Positions 18,848 to 27,804 of a stretch of 64,000 nucleotides of DNA are shown here, in pieces (the first letter of the stretch is position 1; each line of letters opens with the position of its first letter). The notes below the pieces were generated by a model, which saw only the letters and a list, made by a program, of their open reading frames with translations, did no database searches and had not been told where the DNA came from. A program made the translations under genes and the position numbers. The stretch lies in contig NZ_JAKRNT010000008.1 of NCBI RefSeq assembly GCF_022346605.1, positions 124,001-188,000 of the forward strand, in the 5' to 3' direction. This stretch comes from Sporosarcina sp. ACRSL. Its GTDB lineage: Bacteria > Bacillota > Bacilli > Bacillales_A > Planococcaceae.

Positions 18848-19363
18848 TTGTATAAAAATTTCTTACCGGATGAATATGTCAAAGATATTTTTCAGATTTC
18901 ACCCGAGGCCTTAAAAGAAAAAGGTATTAAAGGGATTATTACCGACTTGGATAATACGTTAGTGGAATGGGATCGTCCCGAAGCCACACCCGAAATTAAG
19001 GAATGGGTGAGAATGATGCAGGAAGCGGGACTTCAAGTAACAATCCTCTCAAATAATAACCAGAGTCGAGTGGAGTTATTTTGTGATCCTCTTGGAACGC
19101 CATTTATCTGTGATGCACGGAAGCCATTAGCGAGAAATTTCAAAAAGGCTCTGGAAACGATGGGTTTGAAGAAGAATGAGGTTGTAATGGTCGGCGATCA
19201 GCTAATGACCGATATTTTGGGCGGCAACCGGTTTGGCCTCTATACGATCCTCGTAGTTCCCGTCGCAAGCTCTGATGGGTTCGTTACGAAATTCAACAGG
19301 ATGATTGAAAGAAGGATTATGGCCAAACTAAAAAGCCAAGGAAAGATTAAATGGGAGGAATAA
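18848..19363 (+). CDS. yqeG: YqeG family HAD-type phosphatase
   Basis: HAD-superfamily hydrolase of the YqeG/IIIA type. Motif I is GIITDLDNTLVEWD, motif II is VTILSNNN, and motif III/IV is VVMVGDQLMTDILGGNRFG. The physiological substrate is not established. The open frame begins with GTG at 18839, but that overlaps the ribosome site ACGGAG. TTG at 18848 has correct spacing and matches the B. subtilis N-terminus (LPDEYV), so I use it; the product is then 171 residues. yqeH starts immediately after it, as in most Bacilli. Confidence 0.92.
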   Translation: MYKNFLPDEYVKDIFQISPEALKEKGIKGIITDLDNTLVEWDRPEATPEIKEWVRMMQEAGLQVTILSNNNQSRVELFCDPLGTPFICDARKPLARNFKKALETMGLKKNEVVMVGDQLMTDILGGNRFGLYTILVVPVASSDGFVTKFNRMIERRIMAKLKSQGKIKWEE

Positions 19364-19365
19364 GG

Positions 19366-20466
19366 TTGGAACGACTTACATGCATTGGTTGTGGAATTGA
19401 AATTCAAACGATGGACCCGAAAAAGGAAGGATATGCACCAGCTGCTTCATTAGAGAAAGAGGAAGTCATTTGCAGACGTTGTTTCCGACTTCGCAATTAT
19501 AATGAATTGCAGCCTGTTTCCTTATCGGGTGACGATTTCCTTGCAATATTGAATGGTATCGGGGAAAAAGAGGGGCTCGTTATTAAAGTTGTTGATATAT
19601 TTGATTTCAATGGAAGTTGGATCAACGGCTTGCAGCGTTTTGTAGGAAAAAAAGACATCCTATTAATCGGGAATAAGTCTGACATCCTTCCTAAATCCGT
19701 CAACCGCAACCGATTAATCCATTGGATGAAGACCGAAGCCGCAAAGCTCGGCTTGAAGCCCGTCGATGTTTTGCTGATATCGGCGTACAAAGGGCACGGG
19801 ATGGAGGAAGCGTTGACAGCAATTGATCAGTATAGAAAAGGAAAAGATGTCTACGTCGTCGGAAGTACGAACGTTGGAAAATCAACATTCATCAACCGAA
19901 TTATTAAAAACGCGACAGGCATGGGCGAAGTGATTACCACTTCCCATTTCCCAGGGACTACACTCGATCTTGTGGAAATCCCGCTCGATGATGGAAAGGC
20001 TATTTACGATACGCCAGGAATCATTAACGACCATCAGATGGCCCATCATTTAGATACAAAAGACTTAAAAGCGATTACGCCGAAGAAGGAACTAAAACCG
20101 AAAGTGTTCCAATTGAACGCGGAACAGACGTTATTTATCGGAGGCCTAGCGAGATTCGATTTTCTGTCCGGTGATCGTTCATCGTTCACGGTTCATGTTT
20201 CAAACGAAATACCGATCCATCGAACAAAGCTTGAGAATGCTGATACCTTATATGCTGCTCATCTTGGAGAAATGCTCTCCCCGCCAAGCGGTGAATCTCT
20301 TGAAAAGATGCCACCGCTCGTAAGGCATGAATTTTCGATAAAAAATGGGAAAATGGATCTCGTCATATCGGGGTTAGGTTGGATTACTGTACAGCATCCT
20401 GGTGTCGTTGTTGCTGTACATGCACCACGAGGAGTTGACGTAGTGCTCCGTCCATCGCTTATTTAA
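19366..20466 (+). CDS. yqeH: ribosome biogenesis GTPase YqeH
   Basis: YqeH is a circularly permuted GTPase needed for 30S subunit assembly. A zinc finger opens the protein (C6, C9, C36, C39). The G motifs appear in permuted order: the G4-type GNKSDILP comes before the G1 loop GSTNVGKST and the G3 motif DTPG. The C-terminal domain ends in APRGVDVVLRPSLI. Starting at TTG 19366 gives 366 residues, the same length as B. subtilis YqeH. The ribosome site GGAGG lies inside the end of yqeG, so translation is probably coupled. Confidence 0.95.
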   Translation: MERLTCIGCGIEIQTMDPKKEGYAPAASLEKEEVICRRCFRLRNYNELQPVSLSGDDFLAILNGIGEKEGLVIKVVDIFDFNGSWINGLQRFVGKKDILLIGNKSDILPKSVNRNRLIHWMKTEAAKLGLKPVDVLLISAYKGHGMEEALTAIDQYRKGKDVYVVGSTNVGKSTFINRIIKNATGMGEVITTSHFPGTTLDLVEIPLDDGKAIYDTPGIINDHQMAHHLDTKDLKAITPKKELKPKVFQLNAEQTLFIGGLARFDFLSGDRSSFTVHVSNEIPIHRTKLENADTLYAAHLGEMLSPPSGESLEKMPPLVRHEFSIKNGKMDLVISGLGWITVQHPGVVVAVHAPRGVDVVLRPSLI

Positions 20467-20479
20467 GGAGGTCTGATTC

Positions 20480-21310
20480 ATGAAAAAATGGTATGCGGTC
20501 ATCGGAGACCCGATCGCGCAATCGATGTCTCCCAGGATGCATGACACTTGGTTTCGTGAAAACGGAATCGATGCGTCCTATGTACCGATACATGTCAAAG
20601 GCGAACATTTAGAAGAAGCCGTTGCAAGCTTGAAACGATTAGGGTGCAGCGGATGGAATGTTACCGTTCCCCATAAAAGCGCAATTATCCCATACCTCGA
20701 CCGAGTGGACGAGGAGGCAAGACGGATGAACGCCGTCAATACAGTGAAAGTGCTTGAGGATGGCACACTTTTCGGAACGAACACTGACGGACGCGGTTTT
20801 GTCCACTCGCTGCAAGAGAATGGAGCGACTCCTCAAGAAGTAGGGAACTTGCTTATCATCGGGGCAGGTGGGGCGGCAGCGGGTATTTCCTTTGCGTTGG
20901 CATCTGCTGGTTTCGGGCCGATTGCCATTACAAACCGCACAATTGAAAAAGCGAAACAAATGTCTGACAGTCTTGTGGGAAGTGCTGCTCTGTCATTACA
21001 AGACGCGGAACAGGATATAAGTAAATTCGGTCTGGTCGTTCAAACGACTTCCGTAGGGATGAACTTTGCAAAAAGTGGGATCCCTCTCGATCCAACCGGA
21101 ATATCCGAAGGGGCAATTGTTGCCGACATCATCTATAATCCACTGCAAACCGAATTTCTACGTCATGCCCGCGAGGCAGGGGGCATGACGATGAATGGAG
21201 TCGGGATGTTTGTCCATCAAGGGGCGCTGGCTTTTGAATTATGGACAGGCATTTACCCGGATACAAAGAAAATGATTCAAACCATATCAACTGAACTTGG
21301 AGGAAAGTAA
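20480..21310 (+). CDS. aroE: shikimate dehydrogenase (NADP+)
   Basis: AroE reduces 3-dehydroshikimate to shikimate in aromatic amino acid synthesis. The substrate site includes GDPIAQSMSP and NVTVPHKSAI, where K is the catalytic lysine, and NTDGRGF. The nucleotide fold has LLIIGAGGAAAGISFAL. It has 276 residues. A GGAGG site precedes the start, and the stop is directly followed by the yhbY start. Confidence 0.96.
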   Translation: MKKWYAVIGDPIAQSMSPRMHDTWFRENGIDASYVPIHVKGEHLEEAVASLKRLGCSGWNVTVPHKSAIIPYLDRVDEEARRMNAVNTVKVLEDGTLFGTNTDGRGFVHSLQENGATPQEVGNLLIIGAGGAAAGISFALASAGFGPIAITNRTIEKAKQMSDSLVGSAALSLQDAEQDISKFGLVVQTTSVGMNFAKSGIPLDPTGISEGAIVADIIYNPLQTEFLRHAREAGGMTMNGVGMFVHQGALAFELWTGIYPDTKKMIQTISTELGGK

Positions 21311-21598
21311 ATGTTATCAGGTAAACAGAAAAGTTATTTACGAAGTGAAGCGCATCATCTTCAGCCTATTTTTCAAATCGGAAAAGGCGGTTTGACCCAA
21401 TCGATCATTAAACAGATCCAAGAGGCTCTCGAAGCGCGTGAATTAATTAAAGTAAGTATTCTTCAAAATTGTGAAGAAGACAAAAATGAAATTGCCGAAA
21501 AACTGCAAGAAGCGGGAATTGAAGTCGTTCAAGTAATCGGGAAAATTCTCGTACTGTACAAAGAGTCGAAGGAGAAAAAGCGGATCGTATTACCTTAA
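21311..21598 (+). CDS. yhbY: CRM-domain RNA-binding protein (YhbY/YqeI)
   Basis: The 95-residue protein is a single CRM domain. It begins MLSGKQKSYLRSEAHHLQPIFQIGKGG, with the GxxG-type RNA-binding loop, and has VVQVIGKILVLY near the end. Relatives associate with pre-50S ribosomal particles. It fits the ribosome-linked neighbours yqeH and rsfS. It starts at the base after the aroE stop and ends 10 bases before nadD. Confidence 0.92.
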   Translation: MLSGKQKSYLRSEAHHLQPIFQIGKGGLTQSIIKQIQEALEARELIKVSILQNCEEDKNEIAEKLQEAGIEVVQVIGKILVLYKESKEKKRIVLP

Positions 21599-21608
21599 GG
21601 AGGAAAAC

Positions 21609-22199
21609 ATGAAAAAGATCGGACTATTGGGCGGCACTTTCAATCCACCGCATATCGGTCATCTTATCATGGCGAATGAAGTGAAACATGCTTTGCATCT
21701 AGATGAAGTTCGGCTTATGCCAACGTCTATCCCGCCCCATAAAGCGGACCCTTCAGATGCAACGCCCGTCCAGCGGTTACGGATGGTGGAGCTTGCTGTC
21801 TCCGGAATCCCTGGTTTAGTCGCCTCATCGTTTGAAGTTGACCGTGGCGGTGTTTCCTATACGTTTGACACGATGAGGGCCATGTTAGAGCTGGAGCCGG
21901 ATACGAAGTTCTTTTTTATTATCGGCGGTGATATGATCGATATGCTGCATAAATGGTATAAAATCGATGAATTGATGAAAATTGTGACGTTTGTCGGGGT
22001 AGGCAGACCGGGTACTATAGGTGAAACGCAATATCCGATTACAATCGTTGAAATCCCTCAAATTGACTTGTCATCGACGGTGATTCGAGAACGGGTGCAA
22101 GCCGGTCATACAATCCAATTTCTAGTTCCCGATCAAATCGGAACGTATATCCGACAGGAGGGGCTTTATGGAAACCGGGTCAGTCATAACAGAACTTGA
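21609..22199 (+). CDS. nadD: nicotinate-nucleotide adenylyltransferase
   Basis: NadD joins ATP and nicotinate mononucleotide to give deamido-NAD, a core step of NAD synthesis. The nucleotidyltransferase signature GGTFNPPHIGHL is at residues 8–19 and the C-terminal IDLSSTVIRERV motif is present. It has 196 residues. The start follows AAGGAGG. The last 32 bases overlap the start of yqeK. Confidence 0.96.
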   Translation: MKKIGLLGGTFNPPHIGHLIMANEVKHALHLDEVRLMPTSIPPHKADPSDATPVQRLRMVELAVSGIPGLVASSFEVDRGGVSYTFDTMRAMLELEPDTKFFFIIGGDMIDMLHKWYKIDELMKIVTFVGVGRPGTIGETQYPITIVEIPQIDLSSTVIRERVQAGHTIQFLVPDQIGTYIRQEGLYGNRVSHNRT

Positions 22200-22728
22200 A
22201 AAAAGATTGCCGAGTAAACGATTTGAACATGTATTGAGAGTTACGGAAACAGCAAAAAAATTAGCTTTGCGTCACGGCGTTTCTGTAGATAGAGCGGAAC
22301 AAGCAGCGTTATTTCATGATATCGCAAAATTCATGGAGCCAGCTGCAATGCGAAAGCTCCTTGAAAAGAATGAAGAAGATAGGATGCTTCTTTCATTCCA
22401 TCATGAACTGTGGCATGCGGCAGCCGGGCGAATTATTGCAATGGAAGAGTTCGGTGTAACAGATCCGGATATCTTGAATGCGATACGTTTCCATACAACT
22501 GGTAGGGCCGGCATGTCAACGCTTGAAAAGCTTATTTACATTGCTGACCTCATTGAGCCAGGACGGAACTTCCCAGGAATTGAAGAGTTACGGGAAGCTG
22601 CTGAGCAAGGAATCGATGTGGCAATGAAGGATTGCATCGTCCATTCGGTGCTCTATCTTATAGATAGGCGTGCACCTGTTTTTCCGGACTCAATCGAATG
22701 TTATAATGAACACGTACAAAGAAAGTGA
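22168..22728 (+). CDS. yqeK: HD-domain diadenosine tetraphosphatase YqeK
   Basis: YqeK-family HD proteins hydrolyse Ap4A symmetrically to two ADP. The metal-binding residues lie in RFEHVLRVTE, the HD pair in ALFHDIAKFM, and SFHHELWHA and FHTTGRAGMS; IYIADLIEPGRNFPG closes the core. It has 186 residues. The start at 22168 follows AGGAGGGG inside nadD, giving an overlap that suggests coupled translation, as in other Bacilli. Confidence 0.94.
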   Translation: METGSVITELEKRLPSKRFEHVLRVTETAKKLALRHGVSVDRAEQAALFHDIAKFMEPAAMRKLLEKNEEDRMLLSFHHELWHAAAGRIIAMEEFGVTDPDILNAIRFHTTGRAGMSTLEKLIYIADLIEPGRNFPGIEELREAAEQGIDVAMKDCIVHSVLYLIDRRAPVFPDSIECYNEHVQRK

Positions 22729-22759
22729 AACAGCCAACTACGAAAGGAAACGTGAAAAT

Positions 22760-23104
22760 ATGCCTACATTACTTGAAACAGCTTACGCTGCAGTGGATGA
22801 TAAGAAAGGGCAAGACATTGTCGTTTTAAATATGGAAGGAATATCCCTAATCGCTGACCAATTCATCATTTGCCATGCGAATTCAGAACGTCAAGTGCAA
22901 GCGATCGCAAGGGAAGTTGCCGATAAGGCATCTGAAAATGAATTCGAAGTTAAACGAGTGGAAGGCCTCGAAAACGGAAGATGGGTGCTTGTTGACTTAG
23001 GTGATGTTGTCGTGCATGTCTTCCATAAAGATGAGCGCGGCTATTATAACTTGGAGAAGTTATGGGGAGATGCTCCATTGCTAACTATGGGCGATGACCA
23101 ATAA
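22760..23104 (+). CDS. rsfS: ribosome silencing factor RsfS
   Basis: RsfS (YqeL) binds ribosomal protein L14 and keeps subunits apart when nutrients are short. The 114-residue protein begins MPTLLETAYAAVDDKKG and has the family core DQFIICHANSERQVQAIA and GRWVLVDLGDVVVHVFH, ending GYYNLEKLWGDA. The open frame extends upstream to 22670, inside yqeK, but homology favours the start at 22760. Confidence 0.95.
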   Translation: MPTLLETAYAAVDDKKGQDIVVLNMEGISLIADQFIICHANSERQVQAIAREVADKASENEFEVKRVEGLENGRWVLVDLGDVVVHVFHKDERGYYNLEKLWGDAPLLTMGDDQ

Positions 23105-23840
23105 GGAAGCGTACACGGACTTCGCGTCCATTTACGATGAATTGATGACCGATATTCCGTATGATCACTATGTCGACTTGCTATCCCTAGCTACCGAAGG
23201 ATTAAAAGGGAAGAAAATCATCGATGTAGGTTGCGGGACTGGGATTCTGTCCGTTAAATTGGCAAAAGCCGGAGCATTCGTGACGGGAATCGATTTATCA
23301 AAGAGCATGTTACACATTGCTGAAAAACGTGCAAATGACCTTTCTTTGCAAATCGAATTTCTCGAAAAACCGATGCAGAAAATAGAAGGGACAGAACAAT
23401 TCGATGCTGCCGTCATTGCGATTGATTCACTGAATTACTTACCGGATCGGGAAAGCATTCTCAATACTTTTGTTGGTATCCATTCGGTCTTGAAAAGTGG
23501 TGGAGTGCTCATGTTCGATGTGCATTCCACTTTCAAGACCAATGTCATTTTTATGGAAGGGCCATTTACGTTCGATAACGATCGAATCGCTTACATTTGG
23601 CATACAGAAGAAGGGGATCGGGAGCATTCAGTATTGTCCGAACTCAGCTTCTTCGTCAAAGAGGAGAGCGGCCTTTATCGACGATTTGATGAGCGCCACG
23701 AACAACGCACATATGAAATTCATGAATATGTGGAATTATTGCGGGAAGCCGGTTTCACGATAGAACGTATTTTTGCGGATTGGGAAGACGAGCCGCCGCA
23801 TGAAGAAAGTGAACGAATCTTTTTTCAAGTGCGCAAATGA
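23094..23840 (+). CDS. yqeM: class I SAM-dependent methyltransferase YqeM
   Basis: The 248-residue protein opens with the conserved FASIYDELMTDIPYDHYVDL. Its SAM-binding motif is IIDVGCGTGILSVKLA, followed by GIDLSKSMLHIA. The substrate is not known. It overlaps the end of rsfS by 11 bases. The same rsfS–yqeM–comEA order is found in B. subtilis. Confidence 0.9.
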   Translation: MTNKEAYTDFASIYDELMTDIPYDHYVDLLSLATEGLKGKKIIDVGCGTGILSVKLAKAGAFVTGIDLSKSMLHIAEKRANDLSLQIEFLEKPMQKIEGTEQFDAAVIAIDSLNYLPDRESILNTFVGIHSVLKSGGVLMFDVHSTFKTNVIFMEGPFTFDNDRIAYIWHTEEGDREHSVLSELSFFVKEESGLYRRFDERHEQRTYEIHEYVELLREAGFTIERIFADWEDEPPHEESERIFFQVRK

Positions 23841-23877
23841 AACTTCCAATTTAGCTAGTAATCATATATAGTGGGAG

Positions 23878-24570
23878 ATGACTCCATATGGATGCCTCGT
23901 AGAAAGGGTGAGAAAGCTGTTTCTATCGTTCGTATCCGGAAAATGGCGTAAGATCATCACCCCTATCGCAGCAATCGCTGTACTTTCCGCAATTCTGTTC
24001 TTTCCCCGAGGACAGGCCGGCAGTCAACTGACAGTCGCTAGCGGACAATCCCCAATTATTGACGTTTTGCAAGAGCAACACGAGGAAGAAAATCAAATTG
24101 AAATGTTGGAGACGGGACCAGTTACAATTATGGTGGATATTCAAGGTGCCGTGAAATATCCCGGCGTTTATTCTCTCATAGAAGGTGACCGCCTTATTGA
24201 CGCTATTCATGCGGCAGGCGGCTATTTGCCTGAAGCGGATACGCGAATGCTTAACCACGCGATGAAATTACCTGACGAATTTTTTATTTACATCCCAAGG
24301 GAAGGCGAAGAGATCGACTTGTCTAGTTCATCTAACATAGTACAACCAGAGAGTGGCAGCGGCGCTATAGATGACGGGAAAGTAAATATTAACTTGGCTG
24401 ATGCGCAGCAACTTATGACAATTCCCGGAATAGGGCCGTCGAAAGCTGCTGCCATCATTCAATATCGGGAGGAGCACGGTCCATTCGCTTCCCCTGAGGC
24501 CATTATGGAAGTATCGGGCATCGGTCAGAAAACGTTCGAAAAGCTTGAATCTTTCATTACAGCAAAATAA
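23878..24570 (+). CDS. comEA: competence protein ComEA, DNA receptor
   Basis: ComEA is the membrane-anchored receptor that holds incoming double-stranded DNA during transformation. One N-terminal membrane helix (IITPIAAIAVLSAILFF) is followed by an SLBB domain (VDIQGAVKYPGVYSL, GYLPEADTRMLNHA). The C-terminal helix-hairpin-helix DNA-binding domain has VNINLADAQQLMTIPGIG and IMEVSGIGQKTFEKL. The start is uncertain: ATG 23878 directly touches its GTGGGAG site, and no other in-frame start has good spacing. comEB and comEC follow. Confidence 0.93.
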   Translation: MTPYGCLVERVRKLFLSFVSGKWRKIITPIAAIAVLSAILFFPRGQAGSQLTVASGQSPIIDVLQEQHEEENQIEMLETGPVTIMVDIQGAVKYPGVYSLIEGDRLIDAIHAAGGYLPEADTRMLNHAMKLPDEFFIYIPREGEEIDLSSSSNIVQPESGSGAIDDGKVNINLADAQQLMTIPGIGPSKAAAIIQYREEHGPFASPEAIMEVSGIGQKTFEKLESFITAK

Positions 24571-24594
24571 TAGATACTGTTTGGAGGCAGACAT

Positions 24595-25158
24595 ATGGAG
24601 CGAATTACTTGGGATCAGTTCTTCATGGCGCAAAGCCATTTACTGGCAGTCAGGAGCACCTGTACGAGACTAACAGTCGGAGCAACGATCGTCAGAGACA
24701 ACAGGATCATCGCTGGAGGCTATAATGGCTCTATTTCCGGTGGTGACCATTGTATCGATCACGGATGCTACGTCGTTGGAAACCATTGCGTCCGAACAAT
24801 TCACGCGGAGATGAATGCATTGCTCCAATGCGCGAAATACGGAAGCCCTGTCGAAGGTTCTTCTTTGTACGTGACCCATTTCCCTTGCTTGCAATGCTCA
24901 AAAGCAATCATTCAGGCAGGAATACGGACGGTCTATTATGCATCTGATTATAAGAATGACGAATACGCTAGAGAGCTTTTCAAGCAATCCGGCGTCGAAA
25001 TTAAACATATTCCATTCGATGAAAGGAAAGTTGATTTCACAAAGGAAGGCAAATTACAGCTCATCAATGACTTGCTGGCGGAAATGGAATCTTTAGGCGC
25101 GCCGACCGAAGAGCTTGCTCCTTTTAAAAGAAGGGTGGATGACTTATTCGGAAATTGA
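24595..25158 (+). CDS. comEB: ComE operon protein 2, dCMP deaminase family
   Basis: The zinc-dependent deaminase fold shows HAEMNALLQCAKYG and the metal-binding PCLQC, with the nucleotide-site stretch GATIVRDNRIIAGGYNG near the N-terminus. It has 187 residues. In B. subtilis comEB lies between comEA and comEC but is not required for transformation; deamination of dCMP is the family activity. A TTGGAGG site precedes the start. Its TGA overlaps the TTG start of comEC. Confidence 0.93.
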   Translation: MERITWDQFFMAQSHLLAVRSTCTRLTVGATIVRDNRIIAGGYNGSISGGDHCIDHGCYVVGNHCVRTIHAEMNALLQCAKYGSPVEGSSLYVTHFPCLQCSKAIIQAGIRTVYYASDYKNDEYARELFKQSGVEIKHIPFDERKVDFTKEGKLQLINDLLAEMESLGAPTEELAPFKRRVDDLFGN

Positions 25159-27452
25159 TCGGCGAAGTCCGTCTTATTTATATTTGCTTGCCGGTTGCCG
25201 TATCTGCATTCGCCGCATACGGACCGGCACAGTTTTTATTCCTCAATCTTTTGCTTATCCCCATTTTTCTTCGTAGAAAAAAAGATGCCTTAACACCGAT
25301 TTTGGCATTGATGGCATCACTTCTCTCTTATCTTTTCATTTCCTTGCACATTCCTGAACTTAAAGAAAGCGGATCTTCCGAAACAATCACCCTCATATGG
25401 ACCGATCAAGTCAAAATCGACGGTAGTAAACTGAAAGGCTTTGCAAAAACAGATTCCGGTGAAACTGTCTATGCATTGCTGAAATTCGAAAATGAAGCGC
25501 AGAAACTGCAATTCCAAAGTATGCACATCCCATCGTACCGCTTTACGGTAGACGGGGCTTTTCAAGATCTGCCTGCTAGCGCACATGAATATTCACTTAG
25601 CATGGAGCGATACTTGAAGATGAACGGTGCGGTTGGGATGTTTGAGTCGGATAAATTGAAAAGTGTAGAGATCCATGAAGGATTTCGTACCGTATTATCG
25701 AGACATAGATGGAATGTGAAAAATCATATCCAAAACTCTTTTCCGGATTCACTCATTACGGAAGCGGAAGCCTTGCTCATTGGAGATCGGAGCGGAATGG
25801 ATGACCAGGTGGCTTCGAATTATCGAACCCTTGGAATAACGCATTTATTCGCTATTTCAGGTCTACATGTCGGACTATTGACTTTTCTATTTAGGAGTCT
25901 GTTAATCAGATTATCAAACCGGATTGAAACGATTGATAATTTATTAATAATCCTCTTACCGTTCTACGCAGTTATGGCTGGCGGAGCGCCATCCGTTTGG
26001 CGAGCGGTATCGGTAACGATTCTCATCCTGCTGACTGCGACGAATCGGTTTAGAATGAGGATGGACGATGCACTTGCGATGAGTGCAGCAGGGTTTATTA
26101 TTTGGCAGCCGTTCGTCGTTTTCCAACCTGGTTTTCAACTATCGTATGTAGCTGCCTTTTCGCTAGTGTTCTCGACAAGGATCCTATCAAGACCTTCATC
26201 CGCATTCGTCGTGTCATTTCTCGTGACAACCATTACTCAATTAGCATTGTATCCGGTTCTTTTATATCATTTCTACGAGCTGTCCATTTCGTCGTTCATC
26301 GTAAATCTTTTTTATGTCCCTCTATATTCTTTCATCATTTTACCGTTGAACATCGTTTTGTTGTTCGTAACCTATATCTTGCCACCGATTGCTGAAGTCA
26401 TTTTTTTATGTTACGTCCCGTTCAGGGGAATTATCGAGAAATTAACAGTATTCTTAGCTTCACTGCCTTATCAAGTTTGGGTACCTGGTCGACCTGGGCC
26501 ACTGTTATCGACATTTGCTGTAATAGGAACTTTTCTGTTCTTTATAGCGCTTGAAAGGAGAGTACATGTATATCGGGCTATCTCGTTCGTTCTCATACCG
26601 GCGGTTCTTCTTCATTTCATTCCTTATGTACAAACTGATGTGAGGATCACTTATCTTGATGTGGGACAAGGAGACTCAATTGTCATCGAGCTACCGCATC
26701 GGAGAGGTGTATATGTCATTGATACAGGAGGGAATATCAGTTTCGGAGAACCAAATTGGAAAACACCTGAAAAAGCATTTGAAGTGGGCAGAAATATCGT
26801 TGTCCCTTATTTGAAGGGGCGAGGTATTCAAAAGATTGACAAATTGATTCTTACCCATGCGGATAGCGATCATATGGAAGGTGCGGATGAAGTGCTAGAG
26901 GAGATCCGTGTTAGGGAAATTCACATTTCACCGGGCAGTGAAAAGGAAAAGACGATGGAAGAAATTTTACGGTTGGCCGTAGAGAAGGGGATACCAGTAT
27001 TGGCGATGACTGAAGGAGTAACTTGGTCGGTCAATTATATTGAGTTTTTCTATTTGGCACCTTCTAAAGGGGCTTACAGGGGTAATGACAGCTCCCTCGT
27101 ACTTTATATAACGACTAAAGGGCCTTCGTTTCTATTCACAGGAGATTTGGAAATCGAAGGAGAGGGCAAGCTTCTTAAAAGATACGGACAGTTCAATTGG
27201 GGAGAATTGATTTTGAAAGCGGGCCATCATGGCAGCCGTACATCCAGCTCGGATGAATTCATACGAGAACTGCAACCGGTGCTGTCGATTTTTTCATACG
27301 GAAAGGAAAATCGGTATGGCCATCCACACGCAGAAGTTGTGGAGACATTCGAAAATTACCAAGTTCCAACGCTCGCTACAGCAGATTACGGCTCAATAAC
27401 GATTTCCGTGAAAAGAGATGGCAGCTATACGATTTTGACTCGTGAAAAATGA
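25155..27452 (+). CDS. comEC: DNA internalization protein ComEC/Rec2
   Basis: ComEC forms the inner-membrane channel that takes up single-stranded DNA. Hydrophobic segments begin at the N-terminus. An OB-like region follows, then the competence domain (LGITHLFAISGLHVGLL) with many membrane helices. From about residue 495 there is a metallo-beta-lactamase-like domain (YLDVGQGDSIVIE, LTHADSDHMEGA, KAGHHGSRTSS), the proposed nuclease. It has 765 residues. The start is TTG in a TTGA overlap with comEB, so expression is probably coupled. Confidence 0.95.
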   Translation: MIGEVRLIYICLPVAVSAFAAYGPAQFLFLNLLLIPIFLRRKKDALTPILALMASLLSYLFISLHIPELKESGSSETITLIWTDQVKIDGSKLKGFAKTDSGETVYALLKFENEAQKLQFQSMHIPSYRFTVDGAFQDLPASAHEYSLSMERYLKMNGAVGMFESDKLKSVEIHEGFRTVLSRHRWNVKNHIQNSFPDSLITEAEALLIGDRSGMDDQVASNYRTLGITHLFAISGLHVGLLTFLFRSLLIRLSNRIETIDNLLIILLPFYAVMAGGAPSVWRAVSVTILILLTATNRFRMRMDDALAMSAAGFIIWQPFVVFQPGFQLSYVAAFSLVFSTRILSRPSSAFVVSFLVTTITQLALYPVLLYHFYELSISSFIVNLFYVPLYSFIILPLNIVLLFVTYILPPIAEVIFLCYVPFRGIIEKLTVFLASLPYQVWVPGRPGPLLSTFAVIGTFLFFIALERRVHVYRAISFVLIPAVLLHFIPYVQTDVRITYLDVGQGDSIVIELPHRRGVYVIDTGGNISFGEPNWKTPEKAFEVGRNIVVPYLKGRGIQKIDKLILTHADSDHMEGADEVLEEIRVREIHISPGSEKEKTMEEILRLAVEKGIPVLAMTEGVTWSVNYIEFFYLAPSKGAYRGNDSSLVLYITTKGPSFLFTGDLEIEGEGKLLKRYGQFNWGELILKAGHHGSRTSSSDEFIRELQPVLSIFSYGKENRYGHPHAEVVETFENYQVPTLATADYGSITISVKRDGSYTILTREK

Positions 27453-27501
27453 AAAGACGGCCTTGTCCATTCCGCATCTGGAATGAACAGTCCGTCTTTC
27501 A
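27452..27501. terminator. bidirectional terminator between comEC and yqzM
   Basis: AAAGACGG and CCGTCTTT are the outer arms. CCATTCC and GGAATG pair inside them. Confidence 0.75.
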
Positions 27502-27510
27502 GGAGTGCAC

Positions 27511-27645
27511 TTATTGCGCGACGACGTCTATAATTGTAGCAATAACGAAAATTGCAGAAAAAGCAACGAAAGCTACAATGAAACCGACACCAGAGTCGAT
27601 TAAATCATTGCGTTTAGACTGTACGTCATGTTCAAACTCATTCAT
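27511..27645 (-). CDS. yqzM: YqzM family small membrane protein
   Basis: A 44-codon reverse-strand gene. It starts MNEFEHDVQSKRNDLIDSGV, almost the B. subtilis YqzM N-terminus, and continues with one hydrophobic helix (GFIVAFVAFSAIFVIATII). An AGGAGGTG ribosome site lies 6 bases before the ATG. It sits between comEC and holA, the same place as in B. subtilis. Function is unknown; it is probably a single-pass membrane protein. Confidence 0.9.
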   Translation of the reverse strand: MNEFEHDVQSKRNDLIDSGVGFIVAFVAFSAIFVIATIIDVVAQ

Positions 27646-27804
27646 TGCTACACCTCCTAATTCCTTTATAGTATAGATGATACCGGAAAAAAAATCTATA
27701 TCAACCGAATTTTTATGCCGAGTTTATGACAATCGACACAAATTGTTCATAGTCGTGTATCAGTATTGTATAATGGGACAAGGTGAGTGACTGGAGGGAT
27801 TTAG

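Noticed and set aside
27449-27676. 75-codon + strand frame after comEC
   Set aside because: The reverse strand carries yqzM with a strong ribosome site and clear family match; the + frame is its shadow.
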